Shown in pieces: positions 14,771 through 24,331 of a DNA stretch of 64,000 bases; positions within the stretch are counted from its first letter, which is position 1, and each line of letters begins with the position of its first letter. The stretch covers positions 76,061-140,060 of the forward strand of contig JACKEH010000008.1 in NCBI GenBank assembly GCA_020633125.1, written 5' to 3'. The notes below the pieces were generated by a model. That model was not told the DNA's origin and made no database searches. It saw only the letters and a list, made by a program, of their open reading frames with translations. The position numbers and the translations under genes are program-made. Origin of the DNA: Sandaracinus sp. (GTDB taxonomy: Bacteria; Myxococcota_A; Polyangia; Polyangiales; Houyiibacteriaceae).

Positions 14771-17122
14771 ATGCAACTGGAGCGCTGGTGGTTGCCGACC
14801 TTCGCGTGCGCGTGGACGTTCGGCCTCGCGTGGGGTCCGAGCTCGCGAGGTCCGGCGTGGCTCGCGCTGGTGATCGGGCTCACCGCGCTCACGTTCCTGC
14901 GCGACGCACGCGCGCGGCTGCTCGGGCTGGCGTTGGCACCCGCGATGTGGCTGGCGGGGCTCTCCGCCGCGCCTTCGACCTCGTTCGCCGTGCACGAAGT
15001 AAGAGGCCTCGCCCGGCTCGAAGGCGAGGTGGTCTCGACGCGCCACGGCGAGCCGCCTGCCTTCGATCTGGTGACGATGCGCGGCGCGCTCGTCGACGAG
15101 GACCGTCCGCTTCCCTCGCTCCGGCTCCGCTTGCGGGGCGTCGAGCCGCCACCGCGTGGTGCACGCGTTCGCCTGCTCGCGCGATTGCGGCCCGTGACAC
15201 GTTTCTGGAATCCGACGCCGCACCCGAGCTGGCCCGAGGTCGACGCGCCGACCGCCGAAGGCCGTGTGGTGGGCTCGGTGGAGGTGGTGGACGGTGGCGG
15301 CCTGGCGTGGCTCGAGGGCGCGCGAGCGGGGCTTCGCGATCGGCTGAATCGCACGTTGCCCGCGCATGCCGCAGCGGTGGCGCGAGCACTCTTGCTCGGC
15401 GACGGTTCCGCGGTCGAAGCCCGCGAGCGAGACGCGCTTCGCGGTGCGGGAATGGCGCATCTGCTCGCCGTCTCCGGCTTGCACGTCGCGCTCTTGGCCG
15501 CGTTCGTCTTCTGGGCCTTCGCGTGGCTCATGCGCGGGCGCGCGGACGATCCGGTGCGCGCGGCGGCGCTCGCGACGATTCCCGTCGTGTTGGGCTTCGC
15601 GCTGGTGGCGGGCGGCGCCCCGTCGGTGTGGAGAGCCGCGACCATGGCCACGCTCGCCGCGGGACTGCGCGCCCAACGTCGCCGCCCGAACGCGGTCGCG
15701 GTCACCGCCGCGGCGATCTTGGGGTTCGCCATCGCGCAGCCGGATCAGGCGCTCCGTCCCGCGTTTCTCCTCTCCGCGGCCGCGACGGCTGCGATCGTCA
15801 GCTCGGAGTCTCACGAGCTGCCGTGGCGCGCGGCGTTCGTGCTCTCGCTTCGCACCACGCTCGCCACCGCCCCGTTGGTGATCTGGTGCTTCGGTGAGCT
15901 GCCCCTGCTCGGCGTGGTGGCGAACGTGATCTTGTTGCCGATCGCGACGGTGTTGCTCGTCCCGCTCGCGTTCGTGCATGCGATCGCCGCCGGGCTGGGG
16001 CTCGAGTCGCTCTCCGCGCCGCTCTTCACGACGACCCTCGACGGGCTCGTCGGGGCCGCGCAGCTCTTCACCGACGCTTCGGCGTCTTCGCCTCTGCCCC
16101 CACCGAGCGTCGCGCAAGGTTGGATCCTCGCGGCCGCCACGGTGGCTCTGCTGGCGGCGCGCACGTGGCGTCGTGCGCTCCTCGCGATCGGGCTCACCAC
16201 GCTCGCGCTCGTCGGGGCCGAGCTGCACCTTCGCCACGTGGCGAAGCCGACCGGAGTCCTCCGCCTCACGCAGCTCGACGTGGGACAGGGTGACGGCGCG
16301 CTGCTCGATCTCCCGAACGGCGAGGCCATGCTGATCGACGCGGGTGGGGGCCGCCCCGATCCGGGCGAGCGGGCATTGGTTCCTTTGCTTCGCGCGCGAC
16401 GACGCGACGCGCTCGCGGTGGTCGTGATCTCGCATCCGCATCCCGATCACTTCGGGGGCATGCATGCGCTGCTTGCGGAGCTCGACGCGGGGCGGCTGCG
16501 GATTGGCGAGGTGTGGGACGGCGGACAAGCCGAAGCGGAGCAGCCGCACGGGCCCGCGGCCGCGCTTCTGCGGGCGTTTCGACGACGAGGGGTGCCGGTT
16601 CGTACGCCTTGCGGGGACCGGACGATCGGGGGAGCGCGCGTGGAGGTCGGTTGGCCCTGCCCGCGCTTCGACGCCGGGTACGACGCGAACGACAACTCGT
16701 TGGTGGTTCGCGTGCGCCACGGGCAGCGCGCGTTTCTCTTCACCGGCGACGTCGAAGCGCTCGCGGAGGGCGCCCTGGTGCAGAGCGAGCTCGCCCTGCA
16801 CGCCGACGTGCTCAAGGTGCCGCATCACGGGTCTCGAACGTCGTCGTCGGAGGCTTTCCTCGGGCGCGTCCGGCCTTGGGTGGCGGTGGCGAGCCAAGGC
16901 CGGGGAAACACGTACGGGCATCCACACGCCGAGGTCGTCGAGCGCTTTCGCGCGCACGCGATTCCTTGGCTCACGACCCGCGAGCTCGGAGGCGTGGTGA
17001 TCGAGACCGACGGACGACGGGTCACGTGGTGGAGCGCGCAGAACGAGACCCACGTCGCCGTTCGCTCACGAGAGGAGGCGGCGTCGCGTGTGTCGTGGAA
17101 GCGACCGAAGACGCACGAGTGA
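14771..17122 (+). CDS. comEC: ComEC/Rec2 DNA-uptake channel
   Basis: 783-residue polytopic inner-membrane protein expected to carry single-stranded DNA across the inner membrane during transformation. The order is N-terminal helices and a soluble region (DUF4131-like), then the Competence domain from about residue 188 (LLLGDGSAVEARERDALRGAG, GMAHLLAVSGLHVAL at about 226) with many helices. The C-terminal metallo-beta-lactamase domain has HPHPDHFGG at about 553-561, FTGDVE at about 655 and KVPHHGS at about 680. Length matches the family. It is monocistronic between two hairpins. No other competence gene lies in the window. Confidence 0.93.
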   Translation: MQLERWWLPTFACAWTFGLAWGPSSRGPAWLALVIGLTALTFLRDARARLLGLALAPAMWLAGLSAAPSTSFAVHEVRGLARLEGEVVSTRHGEPPAFDLVTMRGALVDEDRPLPSLRLRLRGVEPPPRGARVRLLARLRPVTRFWNPTPHPSWPEVDAPTAEGRVVGSVEVVDGGGLAWLEGARAGLRDRLNRTLPAHAAAVARALLLGDGSAVEARERDALRGAGMAHLLAVSGLHVALLAAFVFWAFAWLMRGRADDPVRAAALATIPVVLGFALVAGGAPSVWRAATMATLAAGLRAQRRRPNAVAVTAAAILGFAIAQPDQALRPAFLLSAAATAAIVSSESHELPWRAAFVLSLRTTLATAPLVIWCFGELPLLGVVANVILLPIATVLLVPLAFVHAIAAGLGLESLSAPLFTTTLDGLVGAAQLFTDASASSPLPPPSVAQGWILAAATVALLAARTWRRALLAIGLTTLALVGAELHLRHVAKPTGVLRLTQLDVGQGDGALLDLPNGEAMLIDAGGGRPDPGERALVPLLRARRRDALAVVVISHPHPDHFGGMHALLAELDAGRLRIGEVWDGGQAEAEQPHGPAAALLRAFRRRGVPVRTPCGDRTIGGARVEVGWPCPRFDAGYDANDNSLVVRVRHGQRAFLFTGDVEALAEGALVQSELALHADVLKVPHHGSRTSSSEAFLGRVRPWVAVASQGRGNTYGHPHAEVVERFRAHAIPWLTTRELGGVVIETDGRRVTWWSAQNETHVAVRSREEAASRVSWKRPKTHE

Positions 17123-17129
17123 CGGATCG

Positions 17130-17157
17130 CGAAGAGCCCGCCGAAGCGGGCTCTTCG
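17130..17157. terminator. Bidirectional terminator
   Basis: Perfect 12-bp stem CGAAGAGCCCGC / GCGGGCTCTTCG with CGAA loop, between comEC and the convergent lipoprotein gene. Confidence 0.75.
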
Positions 17158-17177
17158 TCACGAACGTGGTGCCGAGC

Positions 17178-17684
17178 TCACTCGACGTCGCAGCCCTCGT
17201 AGGAGAGGTCCGCGGTGACCTGCGCCGTGGCGCCGGTCGCGTCGCTCACGGTGCAGTCGATCTCGACCGAAGCGATTCCGTCGCTGCGCACGGCGTAGGG
17301 CAAGGCGATGTCGCAGGTGCCCGATGCGCTCGCGGTGTGCGTCGTGCCGCCGAGCTCGACCTCCACGTCGCCGGCACCGTCGCGGGTCGCGCGCACGGAG
17401 AAACGATCGATCTGAATGCCACTGGACGAGGTGGGGCTGCGCTCGATCGCGAACGCGACCACGTCTTCGCCCACGTCGTCGCGGCCGATCACGCAACGAC
17501 CTCGCAAGCGCGTGTCGTCGGGCGCCGCGAGGTCGGGGTCGAGGAGGTTCGTGCGTCGGTCGAAGGCGAAGCCCGTCGAGGTGCCGTCGGCCGTCACCTG
17601 AACCTCACCGGTGACGGCCAAGGAGTCGTCGCCCGCGCAGGCGAAGGAAACGAGGGCGAGAGCGACGAGGAGGGTCTGACGCAT
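17178..17684 (-). CDS. Lipoprotein
   Basis: 168 residues from the ATG at 17684: signal peptide MRQTLLVALALVSFACAGDD, then a beta-rich mature region with VEVELGGTTHTASASGTCDI and a C-terminal DLSYEGCDVE. Two Cys pairs are possible. It is monocistronic, ending at the bidirectional hairpin after comEC. No family recognised. Confidence 0.7.
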   Translation of the reverse strand: MRQTLLVALALVSFACAGDDSLAVTGEVQVTADGTSTGFAFDRRTNLLDPDLAAPDDTRLRGRCVIGRDDVGEDVVAFAIERSPTSSSGIQIDRFSVRATRDGAGDVEVELGGTTHTASASGTCDIALPYAVRSDGIASVEIDCTVSDATGATAQVTADLSYEGCDVE

Positions 17685-18111
17685 GGTGCGCGAGCGTAAT
17701 CAATCCCCGTGCCACGTGGAAACTTCACGACTTTTCGGCGCTGGAGTGGCGAAGTGGCGCGAAGTGGCGTTCACGGCGTGGCGAAATCGACCTTCTCGGG
17801 GCCAGGTGCCGGGGCGGCCTCACGAACCTGCGTCGCGGCTTCGAAGGCACGATGCCCCGACCACGCCGTCGGCAGGCCCCTCCGAGAGCTGCCACCAAGC
17901 GTCGTCTGGTCGCTCTCGTGCGTCGGGACGTACGTGGAGCGACGAGCGACGACGCGAAGACGCGACGACTTCGCCAAGAGCTGCCACCAAGCGTCGTCTG
18001 GTGCGTCGGGACGTACGTGGAGCGACGAGCGACGACGCGAAGACGCGACGACTTCGCCAAGCGATCGCCGTCGGGAGCCGGGAGCCGAGCCGCTGATGGA
18101 CGCGCGCCCGC
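17685..18111. other. Repeat-rich spacer
   Basis: 427 bases without a convincing gene. It starts with a short GTGGCGAAGTGGCG-type direct repeat (17745-17785) and contains the 92/83-bp duplication at 17886-18060. The open frames here are Arg-rich and shared between repeat units. Confidence 0.5.
17886..18060 (+). repeat. Tandem duplication, 92 + 83 bp
   Basis: Unit 1 (17886-17977) and unit 2 (17978-18060) are identical over their whole length except for a 9-bp segment present only in unit 1. Both start GAGCTGCCACCAAGCGTCGT and end GACGACTTCGCCAA. The near identity indicates a recent event. Confidence 0.85.
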
Positions 18112-18540
18112 TCAGCCCGCGCGGGCGGGCAGCAAGGTCGGACCGACGATCACGGCCACCACGATGAGCACGAGCAAGGCGAGGTAGCCGTACGCCAGCC
18201 CCTGGAGGCCACCGACCTCGTCGCCCTTCGCGAGCTTGCGAAGCTTGCCCGAGACCGCGCCATGCAAACCGGCCGTGATCACCACGAGCAGGAGCTTGCC
18301 GTGCATCCACCCGGCACGCGCGTACGCATCCCACGAGAGCGCGAGCATCGTGAGGCCGCCGACGAACGCGAGGACGAGACCCGGGGTCGCGATTCGAAGC
18401 GCGACGCGCCGCGCGAGGGCGGCGACGGGAGCGCGTTCGTTTCCGGAGGCCGCCGCCGCGACGAGCGCGACGGCGATGGAGGCGCCCATCCAGAGGACGG
18501 CGCCGACGAGGTGGAGGGCCTTGAGCCAGAGGAGATGCAT
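18112..18540 (-). CDS. HemJ/CopD-like membrane protein
   Basis: 142 residues from the ATG at 18540, the start of MHLLWLKALHLVGAVLWMG; a longer in-frame start at 18708 adds non-hydrophobic sequence and is unlikely. There are four predicted helices, with WMHGKLLLVVITAGLHGAVSG and KALHLVGAVLWMGAS. These match the conserved His-containing helices of the HemJ (protoporphyrinogen oxidase) / UPF0093 family and related copper-resistance D proteins. HemJ would oxidise protoporphyrinogen IX in the inner membrane. The assignment is to family level only. Confidence 0.55.
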   Translation of the reverse strand: MHLLWLKALHLVGAVLWMGASIAVALVAAAASGNERAPVAALARRVALRIATPGLVLAFVGGLTMLALSWDAYARAGWMHGKLLLVVITAGLHGAVSGKLRKLAKGDEVGGLQGLAYGYLALLVLIVVAVIVGPTLLPARAG

Positions 18541-18596
18541 GCTTCGGTCTTCGTGGACGTCGGGGGCCGCAGGCGCGGCACCGTCGGCACTTGGGG

Positions 18597-19736
18597 TCAG
18601 AGGGCCTTCTCGTACACTCGGTAGGTTTTGTAGACCTTCCCGCGCATCGCCTGAATCCCGAGGTTGATGGGTCGGTTGTCTTCGAGGGTCCAGCTCAGCT
18701 CCGCCCACTGGAAGCCGTGCTCGAGCCCGCGATGCGCGAGCTCGGCGTACATCGCGGTCGAGAGCGCGCCGTAGCGTTTGATCCCGCGCATCTCCTGTCG
18801 GATGCCGAGAAGCATCAAACGTCCGGAGCGGATGTCCTTCTTGATCTTCAGGTGCCAGAGCAGCTTGGCCCAGAGGGTCGGGAAGAGGCTGCCGTTGCTG
18901 CCCCCGAGAATCTCCGGGAGGTTCGGCAAGCAGATCACCATGCCGACCGGGCGGCCCTTCACCTCGGCGAAGAACGCGAGGCGGGGATCGATGAGGAGCT
19001 TGAAGTCCTCCGCCATCTTCTCGATCTCGGCTTCGGTGGCCGGCACGAAGCCCCAGTTGTTCGCCCAGGCGTCGTTGAAGATCTCGAGGATGCTGTCGAG
19101 CTCCTCACGCATCTTGCCGGGGTCGACGTCACGGAAGCGAACCTCGGGCAACGCGTTCATCTGCTCCCAGGCGCGTTGCGCGCGCGGCGGCGGCTCGGCC
19201 ACCTCGTACTTCCACGCGAGCAGATCCTTGGCTTTCTCGAATCCCGCCGCCTCGACCAGGCGGTGCTGGTAGGGGCGATGGTGCGCCATCATCAGGGCGG
19301 GCGGGGTGTCGAAGCCGTCGACCAGCATCCCGCACTCTTCGTTGATCGTGAAGTTGAAGGGGCCGCGCATGATCTTCATGCCACGCGCACGAAGCCACTT
19401 CGCGGCGGCGTCGAGGAGCGCGTCGGCCACCTCCTGGTCGTCGAGCGTGTCGAGGAAACCGAAGAAGCCCGCGTCGTCCTGGTGGATGCGCAGGTGCTCG
19501 CGATCGATCTGCGCCGAGGCGCGACCGACGAGCTTGCCGTCGCGGTAGGCCGTGAAGAGCGTGCCTTCGGCGTGCTCCCAGAGCGGGTTCTTGCCCGGCG
19601 TGAGGCGATCCTTGAGCTCCATACGCAGCGGCGGCACATAGGCGGGGTCGCCTTGGTAGACGAGATCCTGTACCGCGAGGAAAGCGGCGTAGGCGTCTTT
19701 GGAACCGAGGGCGTGCTCGCGAATCTCGACCGGCAT
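18597..19736 (-). CDS. GNAT-like conserved protein
   Basis: 379 residues from the ATG at 19736. The sequence matches a widespread conserved family of about 380 residues, often annotated as N-acetyltransferase-like or, without good reason, dATP pyrophosphohydrolase. Pieces include AFLAVQDLVYQGDPAYVPPL, FNFTINEECGMLVDGFDTPP, MMAHHRPYQHRLVEAAGFEK and WTLEDNRPINLGIQAMRGK. The last resembles the acetyl-CoA-binding end of GNAT domains. It is cytoplasmic with unknown substrate. It lies in the same direction as the HemJ-like gene (56 bp apart) and is divergent from the esterase/M15 fusion. Confidence 0.7.
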   Translation of the reverse strand: MPVEIREHALGSKDAYAAFLAVQDLVYQGDPAYVPPLRMELKDRLTPGKNPLWEHAEGTLFTAYRDGKLVGRASAQIDREHLRIHQDDAGFFGFLDTLDDQEVADALLDAAAKWLRARGMKIMRGPFNFTINEECGMLVDGFDTPPALMMAHHRPYQHRLVEAAGFEKAKDLLAWKYEVAEPPPRAQRAWEQMNALPEVRFRDVDPGKMREELDSILEIFNDAWANNWGFVPATEAEIEKMAEDFKLLIDPRLAFFAEVKGRPVGMVICLPNLPEILGGSNGSLFPTLWAKLLWHLKIKKDIRSGRLMLLGIRQEMRGIKRYGALSTAMYAELAHRGLEHGFQWAELSWTLEDNRPINLGIQAMRGKVYKTYRVYEKAL

Positions 19737-19907
19737 GGCGCTCCTGCGGAGGGCGTCTGCCCTCGTCGCTGCGGGCTTTATCGCGTGTGGGCCGCAGCGT
19801 CGAGCGCTGGGAAGTCCCGTGGGTCGGCGAGGCGTTTCGCAGCGTGCCCGAGGCTCCACGCACGTCACGGATTTGACCGCGGGATCGGGCCCACTAAGGA
19901 TGATTCG

Positions 19908-22655
19908 ATGCCTTCGATCACCACGCGCACGTGGGGTCTCGCCTTCGCCCTCGCCACGCTCGTCGCGCCGGCGCTTCACGCGCAGGACGCGTCCGCCATT
20001 CGCGAGCGTCTGCAGCGTTCGTATGCCGCCCGGTCCGAGAGCGTGCCCGAAGGTGCGCTGGTCTCGATTCAGCACTTGCTCGACACCGCCGACCGCATCG
20101 AGCCGCGTTACCCCGAACAGGCGCCGCGTTGGCGCGCGCGGGCCGACCGCTACCTGCGCGAGGTCGAAGCGGGCCGCGACCCCTACCCCGCCGCGCGCGG
20201 CGAGATCGTCAACCGCGGCTACCGCTCGCCCATCTCGACGGTGCTGCAGGGCTACGCGATCTACCTCCCGCCCGATTACGACCCCTCGCGCACCTACCCG
20301 CTCTACATCGCGCTCCACGGCGGCAGCTCGAACGGCAACCTCTTCCTGGGCGTGGTGCTCGGGAACAACATGGACTGGCTGCGCTACGACGAGTTCGTCT
20401 ACGACGACTTCACACCGCGCTGGACGCCCGATTGGATCGTCGTCGCGCCGACGGGCTTCGGTCAGATCCTCTGGCGCTGGATGGGTGAGCAAGACGTGCT
20501 CGACGTGATCGCCGACGTGCAGAAGCACTACGCGGTCGACGAAGACCGGGTGGTGCTCGGGGGGCTCTCGAACGGCGGCCTCGGCGCGCACGCGATCGGC
20601 ACCCGCCACGCGTCGCGCTTCTCGGTGGTGCAAGCGATGGCCGGGGCGCCGAGCTGGACGCAATACCTCGGCGGCATGGGTCGCCTCCGCGGCGCCGAGC
20701 GCACCGAGGTGCTCCGCTACAGCGGTGTCCACCTGCTCGAGAGCACTTGGGGCAGCGACTACCGCTACTACCACGGGCGCAACGACCCCGGCCCGATGCG
20801 ACCGCGCTACGTCGAAGAGCTCGACGCGGAGGTCGCCCGCCTCGGCGCGCCGGTGCGCGGCACCTGGTACGACGCCGGACACGACATCCTCTACCTCGTG
20901 CATCGCCACGGGCGCGTGTACGGGGGCCTCGCCGAGGAGCGCCGCGATCGTTCGCCGCGTGAGGTCCGCGTCGTCAGCGGCGACTACCGCGCGTCACGCC
21001 AGCATTGGGTCGAGATCACGCGCTTCGTCGACTACCCCGAGCTCGGTCGTGTGCGCGCGGTCGTGGACGCCGAAGGATCGCTCGCGGTCGAGACCCGCAA
21101 CGTGCGTGCGTTCGCGATCGACGTGCGTGACGCGCCACTCGGCGAGAGCACGCGCATCGTGGTCGACGGGCAGACGGTGCACGACGGCCCCCGCGCGAGC
21201 CTCGGACATCGTTGGCACGTCGTGCGAGACGGCGACACGTGGCGCGCGGGCTTTCCGAACGACCCGGCGAAGAGCAAACGACCCGGTCTCGCGGGTCCGA
21301 TCACCGACACCTACTACGGCCGCATGGTGCACGTGTACGGCACGCAGAAGCCGGAGCACACCGAGACGCTGCGGCGCGCGGCCGAGCGTGGCGCGCGCGG
21401 TTGGCCGCTGTGGAGCTGGGACCTTCGCCAAGAGGTGATCGCGGACACGGAGCTCACCGAGCAGACGATGCGCGAAGCGACGGTCGTGCTCTACGGCACG
21501 CAGGGCGACAACCTCGCGCTCGATCGCATCGCGGGGGCGCTCCCGATTCGCGTCGACGGCGACGCCGTCGTGATGGGAAGTCGCCGCTTCGCGGGCGCCG
21601 ACGTCGGCACACGTTTCGTCTACCCGAACCCGCTCGCCCCGGAGCGCTACGTCTTGGTCTGCGCGGGCGTGACGCCGAACGCGGTGAACGCGGGCAACAC
21701 GCTTCCGGAGTTCTTGCCGGACTACGTGGTCTACGACCGCCGCGGCACACCGAGCCGGCAAGACCGCGTGCAGGGGCGCAACCCGCTGCTCGCCGACGGC
21801 TATTTCGATGCGCGTTGGCGGCTCCCCGGTGCGGACGAGGGAGGTGCCGAAGAAGCGAGCTCGGAAGGCAGCGGCCCCGACCAGCTCGATGCGCCGGCCA
21901 CCGAAGGGGCGGAAGAAGGAGAGCCCGAGCTCGTCATGCTGCCCGGCACGCCGCCGGTGCCGAGCCCGCCGGCGCGTCACCTCGCCCCCGCGCGCGATCC
22001 GGCGGGGCGCGCGTCACGACGCATTTGGGCGCGGGTGCCGACCTTCCTGAACTTTCGCGGCACCATCCCGAACGCGACGTGGCGCGTGGATCGACGGCAC
22101 GTCTGGAGCATTCGTCCGCAAGACGAGTGCTACGAGTCGCTGCGCTCGACCGGGGTTCCGTTTCGGCCGCATCCCGATCTGAACGGCCTCGTGCCTTCGC
22201 CGGTGGAGATTCTCGGACCGGTCGACGGCGTGTGGTTTCGGATGACCCACGAAGAGGATCCCTTCGTGATGAGCTGCGAGATGGCGCATCGGCTGCCCGA
22301 GCTCGTCGCGATCTGGAAGCGCCACGGTGTGCTCGGGGTCGAGATCATGTCGAGCTGGCGCACGCATCCGTTCACGAGCTTTCATACGATGGGGCTCGCG
22401 CTCGACTTGCCGCGCTTCTGGACGGCGAGCGGATGGATGAGCGTGCTCGAGCACTACGAAGCGACACCCGAGCGCGAGACCTGCGTCGGCGCGGCACCGC
22501 GCGAAGCACGCGCTCGCGCGCTTCGAACGATGGCGTGCGAGATGGCGGATACCGGACGGCTCTCGAGCGTGCTCACGCCGAACTACAACGAAGGGCATCG
22601 CGACCACTTCCACGTCGACATTCGGCCCGACGACCCGCGCCTCTTCTTGCGCTGA
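19908..22655 (+). CDS. Secreted esterase / M15-like fusion
   Basis: 915 residues from the ATG at 19908 with AAGGA upstream. A signal peptide (TWGLAFALATLVAPALHAQ) is followed by an alpha/beta-hydrolase domain: YIALHGGSSNGN oxyanion region, nucleophile motif GLSNGG at about 217-222 and DAGHD near 321. A beta-rich middle region (about 340-600) and an acidic Pro-rich linker come next. The C-terminal about 200 residues have SSWRTHPFTSFHTMGLALDL at about 814 and HRDHFHVDI at about 897. This is the H-x6-D plus HxH zinc pattern of extensin-like/M15 D,D-peptidases. The fusion would pair ester cleavage with peptidoglycan peptide cleavage in the envelope or outside the cell. Confidence 0.75.
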   Translation: MPSITTRTWGLAFALATLVAPALHAQDASAIRERLQRSYAARSESVPEGALVSIQHLLDTADRIEPRYPEQAPRWRARADRYLREVEAGRDPYPAARGEIVNRGYRSPISTVLQGYAIYLPPDYDPSRTYPLYIALHGGSSNGNLFLGVVLGNNMDWLRYDEFVYDDFTPRWTPDWIVVAPTGFGQILWRWMGEQDVLDVIADVQKHYAVDEDRVVLGGLSNGGLGAHAIGTRHASRFSVVQAMAGAPSWTQYLGGMGRLRGAERTEVLRYSGVHLLESTWGSDYRYYHGRNDPGPMRPRYVEELDAEVARLGAPVRGTWYDAGHDILYLVHRHGRVYGGLAEERRDRSPREVRVVSGDYRASRQHWVEITRFVDYPELGRVRAVVDAEGSLAVETRNVRAFAIDVRDAPLGESTRIVVDGQTVHDGPRASLGHRWHVVRDGDTWRAGFPNDPAKSKRPGLAGPITDTYYGRMVHVYGTQKPEHTETLRRAAERGARGWPLWSWDLRQEVIADTELTEQTMREATVVLYGTQGDNLALDRIAGALPIRVDGDAVVMGSRRFAGADVGTRFVYPNPLAPERYVLVCAGVTPNAVNAGNTLPEFLPDYVVYDRRGTPSRQDRVQGRNPLLADGYFDARWRLPGADEGGAEEASSEGSGPDQLDAPATEGAEEGEPELVMLPGTPPVPSPPARHLAPARDPAGRASRRIWARVPTFLNFRGTIPNATWRVDRRHVWSIRPQDECYESLRSTGVPFRPHPDLNGLVPSPVEILGPVDGVWFRMTHEEDPFVMSCEMAHRLPELVAIWKRHGVLGVEIMSSWRTHPFTSFHTMGLALDLPRFWTASGWMSVLEHYEATPERETCVGAAPREARARALRTMACEMADTGRLSSVLTPNYNEGHRDHFHVDIRPDDPRLFLR

Positions 22656-22718
22656 GCCGACGCGGGCGCTCGCGGCGCGTACGACGACGCGTCGCGCGAG
22701 TCGTCCGCCCCTGCCGCC

Positions 22719-23981
22719 TCAGCGAAGCGTGAAGGTCCGTCGGAGCGTCCCGCGGACCGCCCCGCTCGCGTCGTAGGTGGTGAGGGCGAAACGTCGCTCC
22801 CCGAGCGTGGTGAAGCTCGAGCGCACCGCGAGACGCGACGAACGCACGGAGCGTGAGATCTGATCGGTCAGCTCGTAGCGGTCGTCGACGGTCACCGAGA
22901 CCGCCGCGACCCCTTCCGGCGCGCGCTCGAGGCCGATCTCGTAGAGCCCCTCCCCCATCTGCTTCACGTAGACGGCGGTGCCGGCCGTCACGTCCAGGAG
23001 GCCGACGCCGAGCGCGACCTGCGTCCCGCTCGCGTCGTAGCCCTGAGCTTCGAGCTGTCGCTCGTTGCGCTCGACGTCGAAGACGTAGCTCGCCGGAAAG
23101 TTCTCGGCGGTGGCGCGGGTGGCCTCCGCGACGAGGTATCCGTCGACGACGTAGCGAACGTTCGTGACCGCCGCCGGCGCGAGCGCGCGAAGCTCGTAGC
23201 GCCCGTCGGCTTGGCGCGCCCAATACACCTCGAGGGCCGCGAAGTCGGGCTCGGGCTCCGATGCGCCGCAGCTCGCCCCGGTCGGAAAGCCCTCGCCCGG
23301 AGCGCGCGCGAGCCTGGCTTCGGTCGCGGGCCCGTAGGAGCCGTCCTCGGCGATGCGGTCTTCTGGATGGTTGCGGTTCCAGAGGCGTTGAAAGGCGAGC
23401 GTCGACAGCGCGCGAATGTCGGAGCCGCCTTGGTAATCGAAGTGCACCGGATCCGAGCTACCGAGCCAACGGAACCCTTGCGCTGACATCACGTTTCGCC
23501 ACGAGGAATACGGGCTGAGGTCGACTGCCAAACCGGATTGATGGTTCGAGCCTCCCGGCGGGGCGGCGAGCCCGATGCCGCAACGTCCGGTCTGGTACCA
23601 GCGGTACAACAGGTATTGTTGCGGGAGCGTGCGCAGCGCCGAGGTGACGAACATGCCGCCGCCTCCGTTGCGGGCCGCGCGCGAGAGGGCCTCGGCCGCG
23701 GGCGTCTGCAGGTAGGGGAACGCGGCCGAACCGAGGTCGATGCCCGCGACGTCGATGCGGCTCATCAGTCCGGGGCGCATGCAGTTGAGCTCTTCGATGA
23801 GCTGCTCGGACAAACCGAAGACCGCCGTGGTGGAGCAGCGGGTGCCCACCGCTTGGCCCACGGTGAGACTCTCGTCCGTGCTCGTGACCTCCCCGAGGCT
23901 CCCCTCCTCTCCGGCGCCGAGGGGATCGGACACACAAGCGGCGAGCGAGAGCAGAAGGACGAGTCTCCAGGACGTGTGCAT
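22719..23981 (-). CDS. VanY-like D,D-carboxypeptidase lipoprotein
   Basis: 420 residues from the ATG at 23981. The lipoprotein signal is MHTSWRLVLLLSLAAC. The M15B peptidase core has SALRTLPQQYLLYRWYQTG (about 111-130), NHQSGLAVDLSPY (about 143) and DPVHFDY (about 176); these supply the usual Zn ligands His, Asp and His. A peptidoglycan-binding-like segment follows (FQRLWNRNHPEDRIAEDGSY). Residues about 250-420 form a domain nearly identical to the C-terminus of the divergent gene at 24332. It probably cuts D-Ala-containing peptides of the wall. Confidence 0.8.
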   Translation of the reverse strand: MHTSWRLVLLLSLAACVSDPLGAGEEGSLGEVTSTDESLTVGQAVGTRCSTTAVFGLSEQLIEELNCMRPGLMSRIDVAGIDLGSAAFPYLQTPAAEALSRAARNGGGGMFVTSALRTLPQQYLLYRWYQTGRCGIGLAAPPGGSNHQSGLAVDLSPYSSWRNVMSAQGFRWLGSSDPVHFDYQGGSDIRALSTLAFQRLWNRNHPEDRIAEDGSYGPATEARLARAPGEGFPTGASCGASEPEPDFAALEVYWARQADGRYELRALAPAAVTNVRYVVDGYLVAEATRATAENFPASYVFDVERNERQLEAQGYDASGTQVALGVGLLDVTAGTAVYVKQMGEGLYEIGLERAPEGVAAVSVTVDDRYELTDQISRSVRSSRLAVRSSFTTLGERRFALTTYDASGAVRGTLRRTFTLR

Positions 23982-24331
23982 GCCTGGGACACTGAGCAGG
24001 GGGCGTGCCGCGTGGGCTTGCGAGCGCTGCGCGGATCGCGGCGTCGCGGTTTCACGCCGTGGCGCACGAGGAACCTCGCCGGCTCGAAGCCCAGTTCTTG
24101 GTCGCCGTGCTTTCCCGCGCGTGCAAGTGCGAGTGGGGCCCTCCGTCGCCGAATCGCTCTCCGAACGAAGTGGAACGGGGTTCACTGTCCCCGACTTGCG
24201 CAGACGCGGACGAGTGTCCGCACGAGGACACGGGCGACACGACTCCCGAGATTCTCGACGGTCCGGGCCGCCACCAAGCGCGCGCATCAATCGCAAGTCG
24301 GCGCGGCACGCCGGGTGCGAAGGGAGGTGGC
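23982..24331. other. Divergent intergenic region
   Basis: 350 bases between the two wall-hydrolase lipoprotein genes, which start at either end. No gene or repeat was recognised. A small dyad (GTCCGCACGAGGAC, near 24214) is present. The region must contain both promoters and could allow joint control. Confidence 0.5.

Noticed and set aside
14207..17053. 948-residue minus-strand ORF
   Set aside because: It is antisense to comEC, with Arg/Pro/Ala-only composition, and exists only because of the GC3 bias of the real gene.
18591..19907. N-terminal extension of the esterase fusion
   Set aside because: It is antisense to the GNAT-like gene; the signal peptide begins at 19908.
18597..20909. 770-residue minus-strand ORF extending the GNAT-like gene
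   Set aside because: The first half is antisense to the esterase fusion; the natural start with conserved sequence is at 19736.
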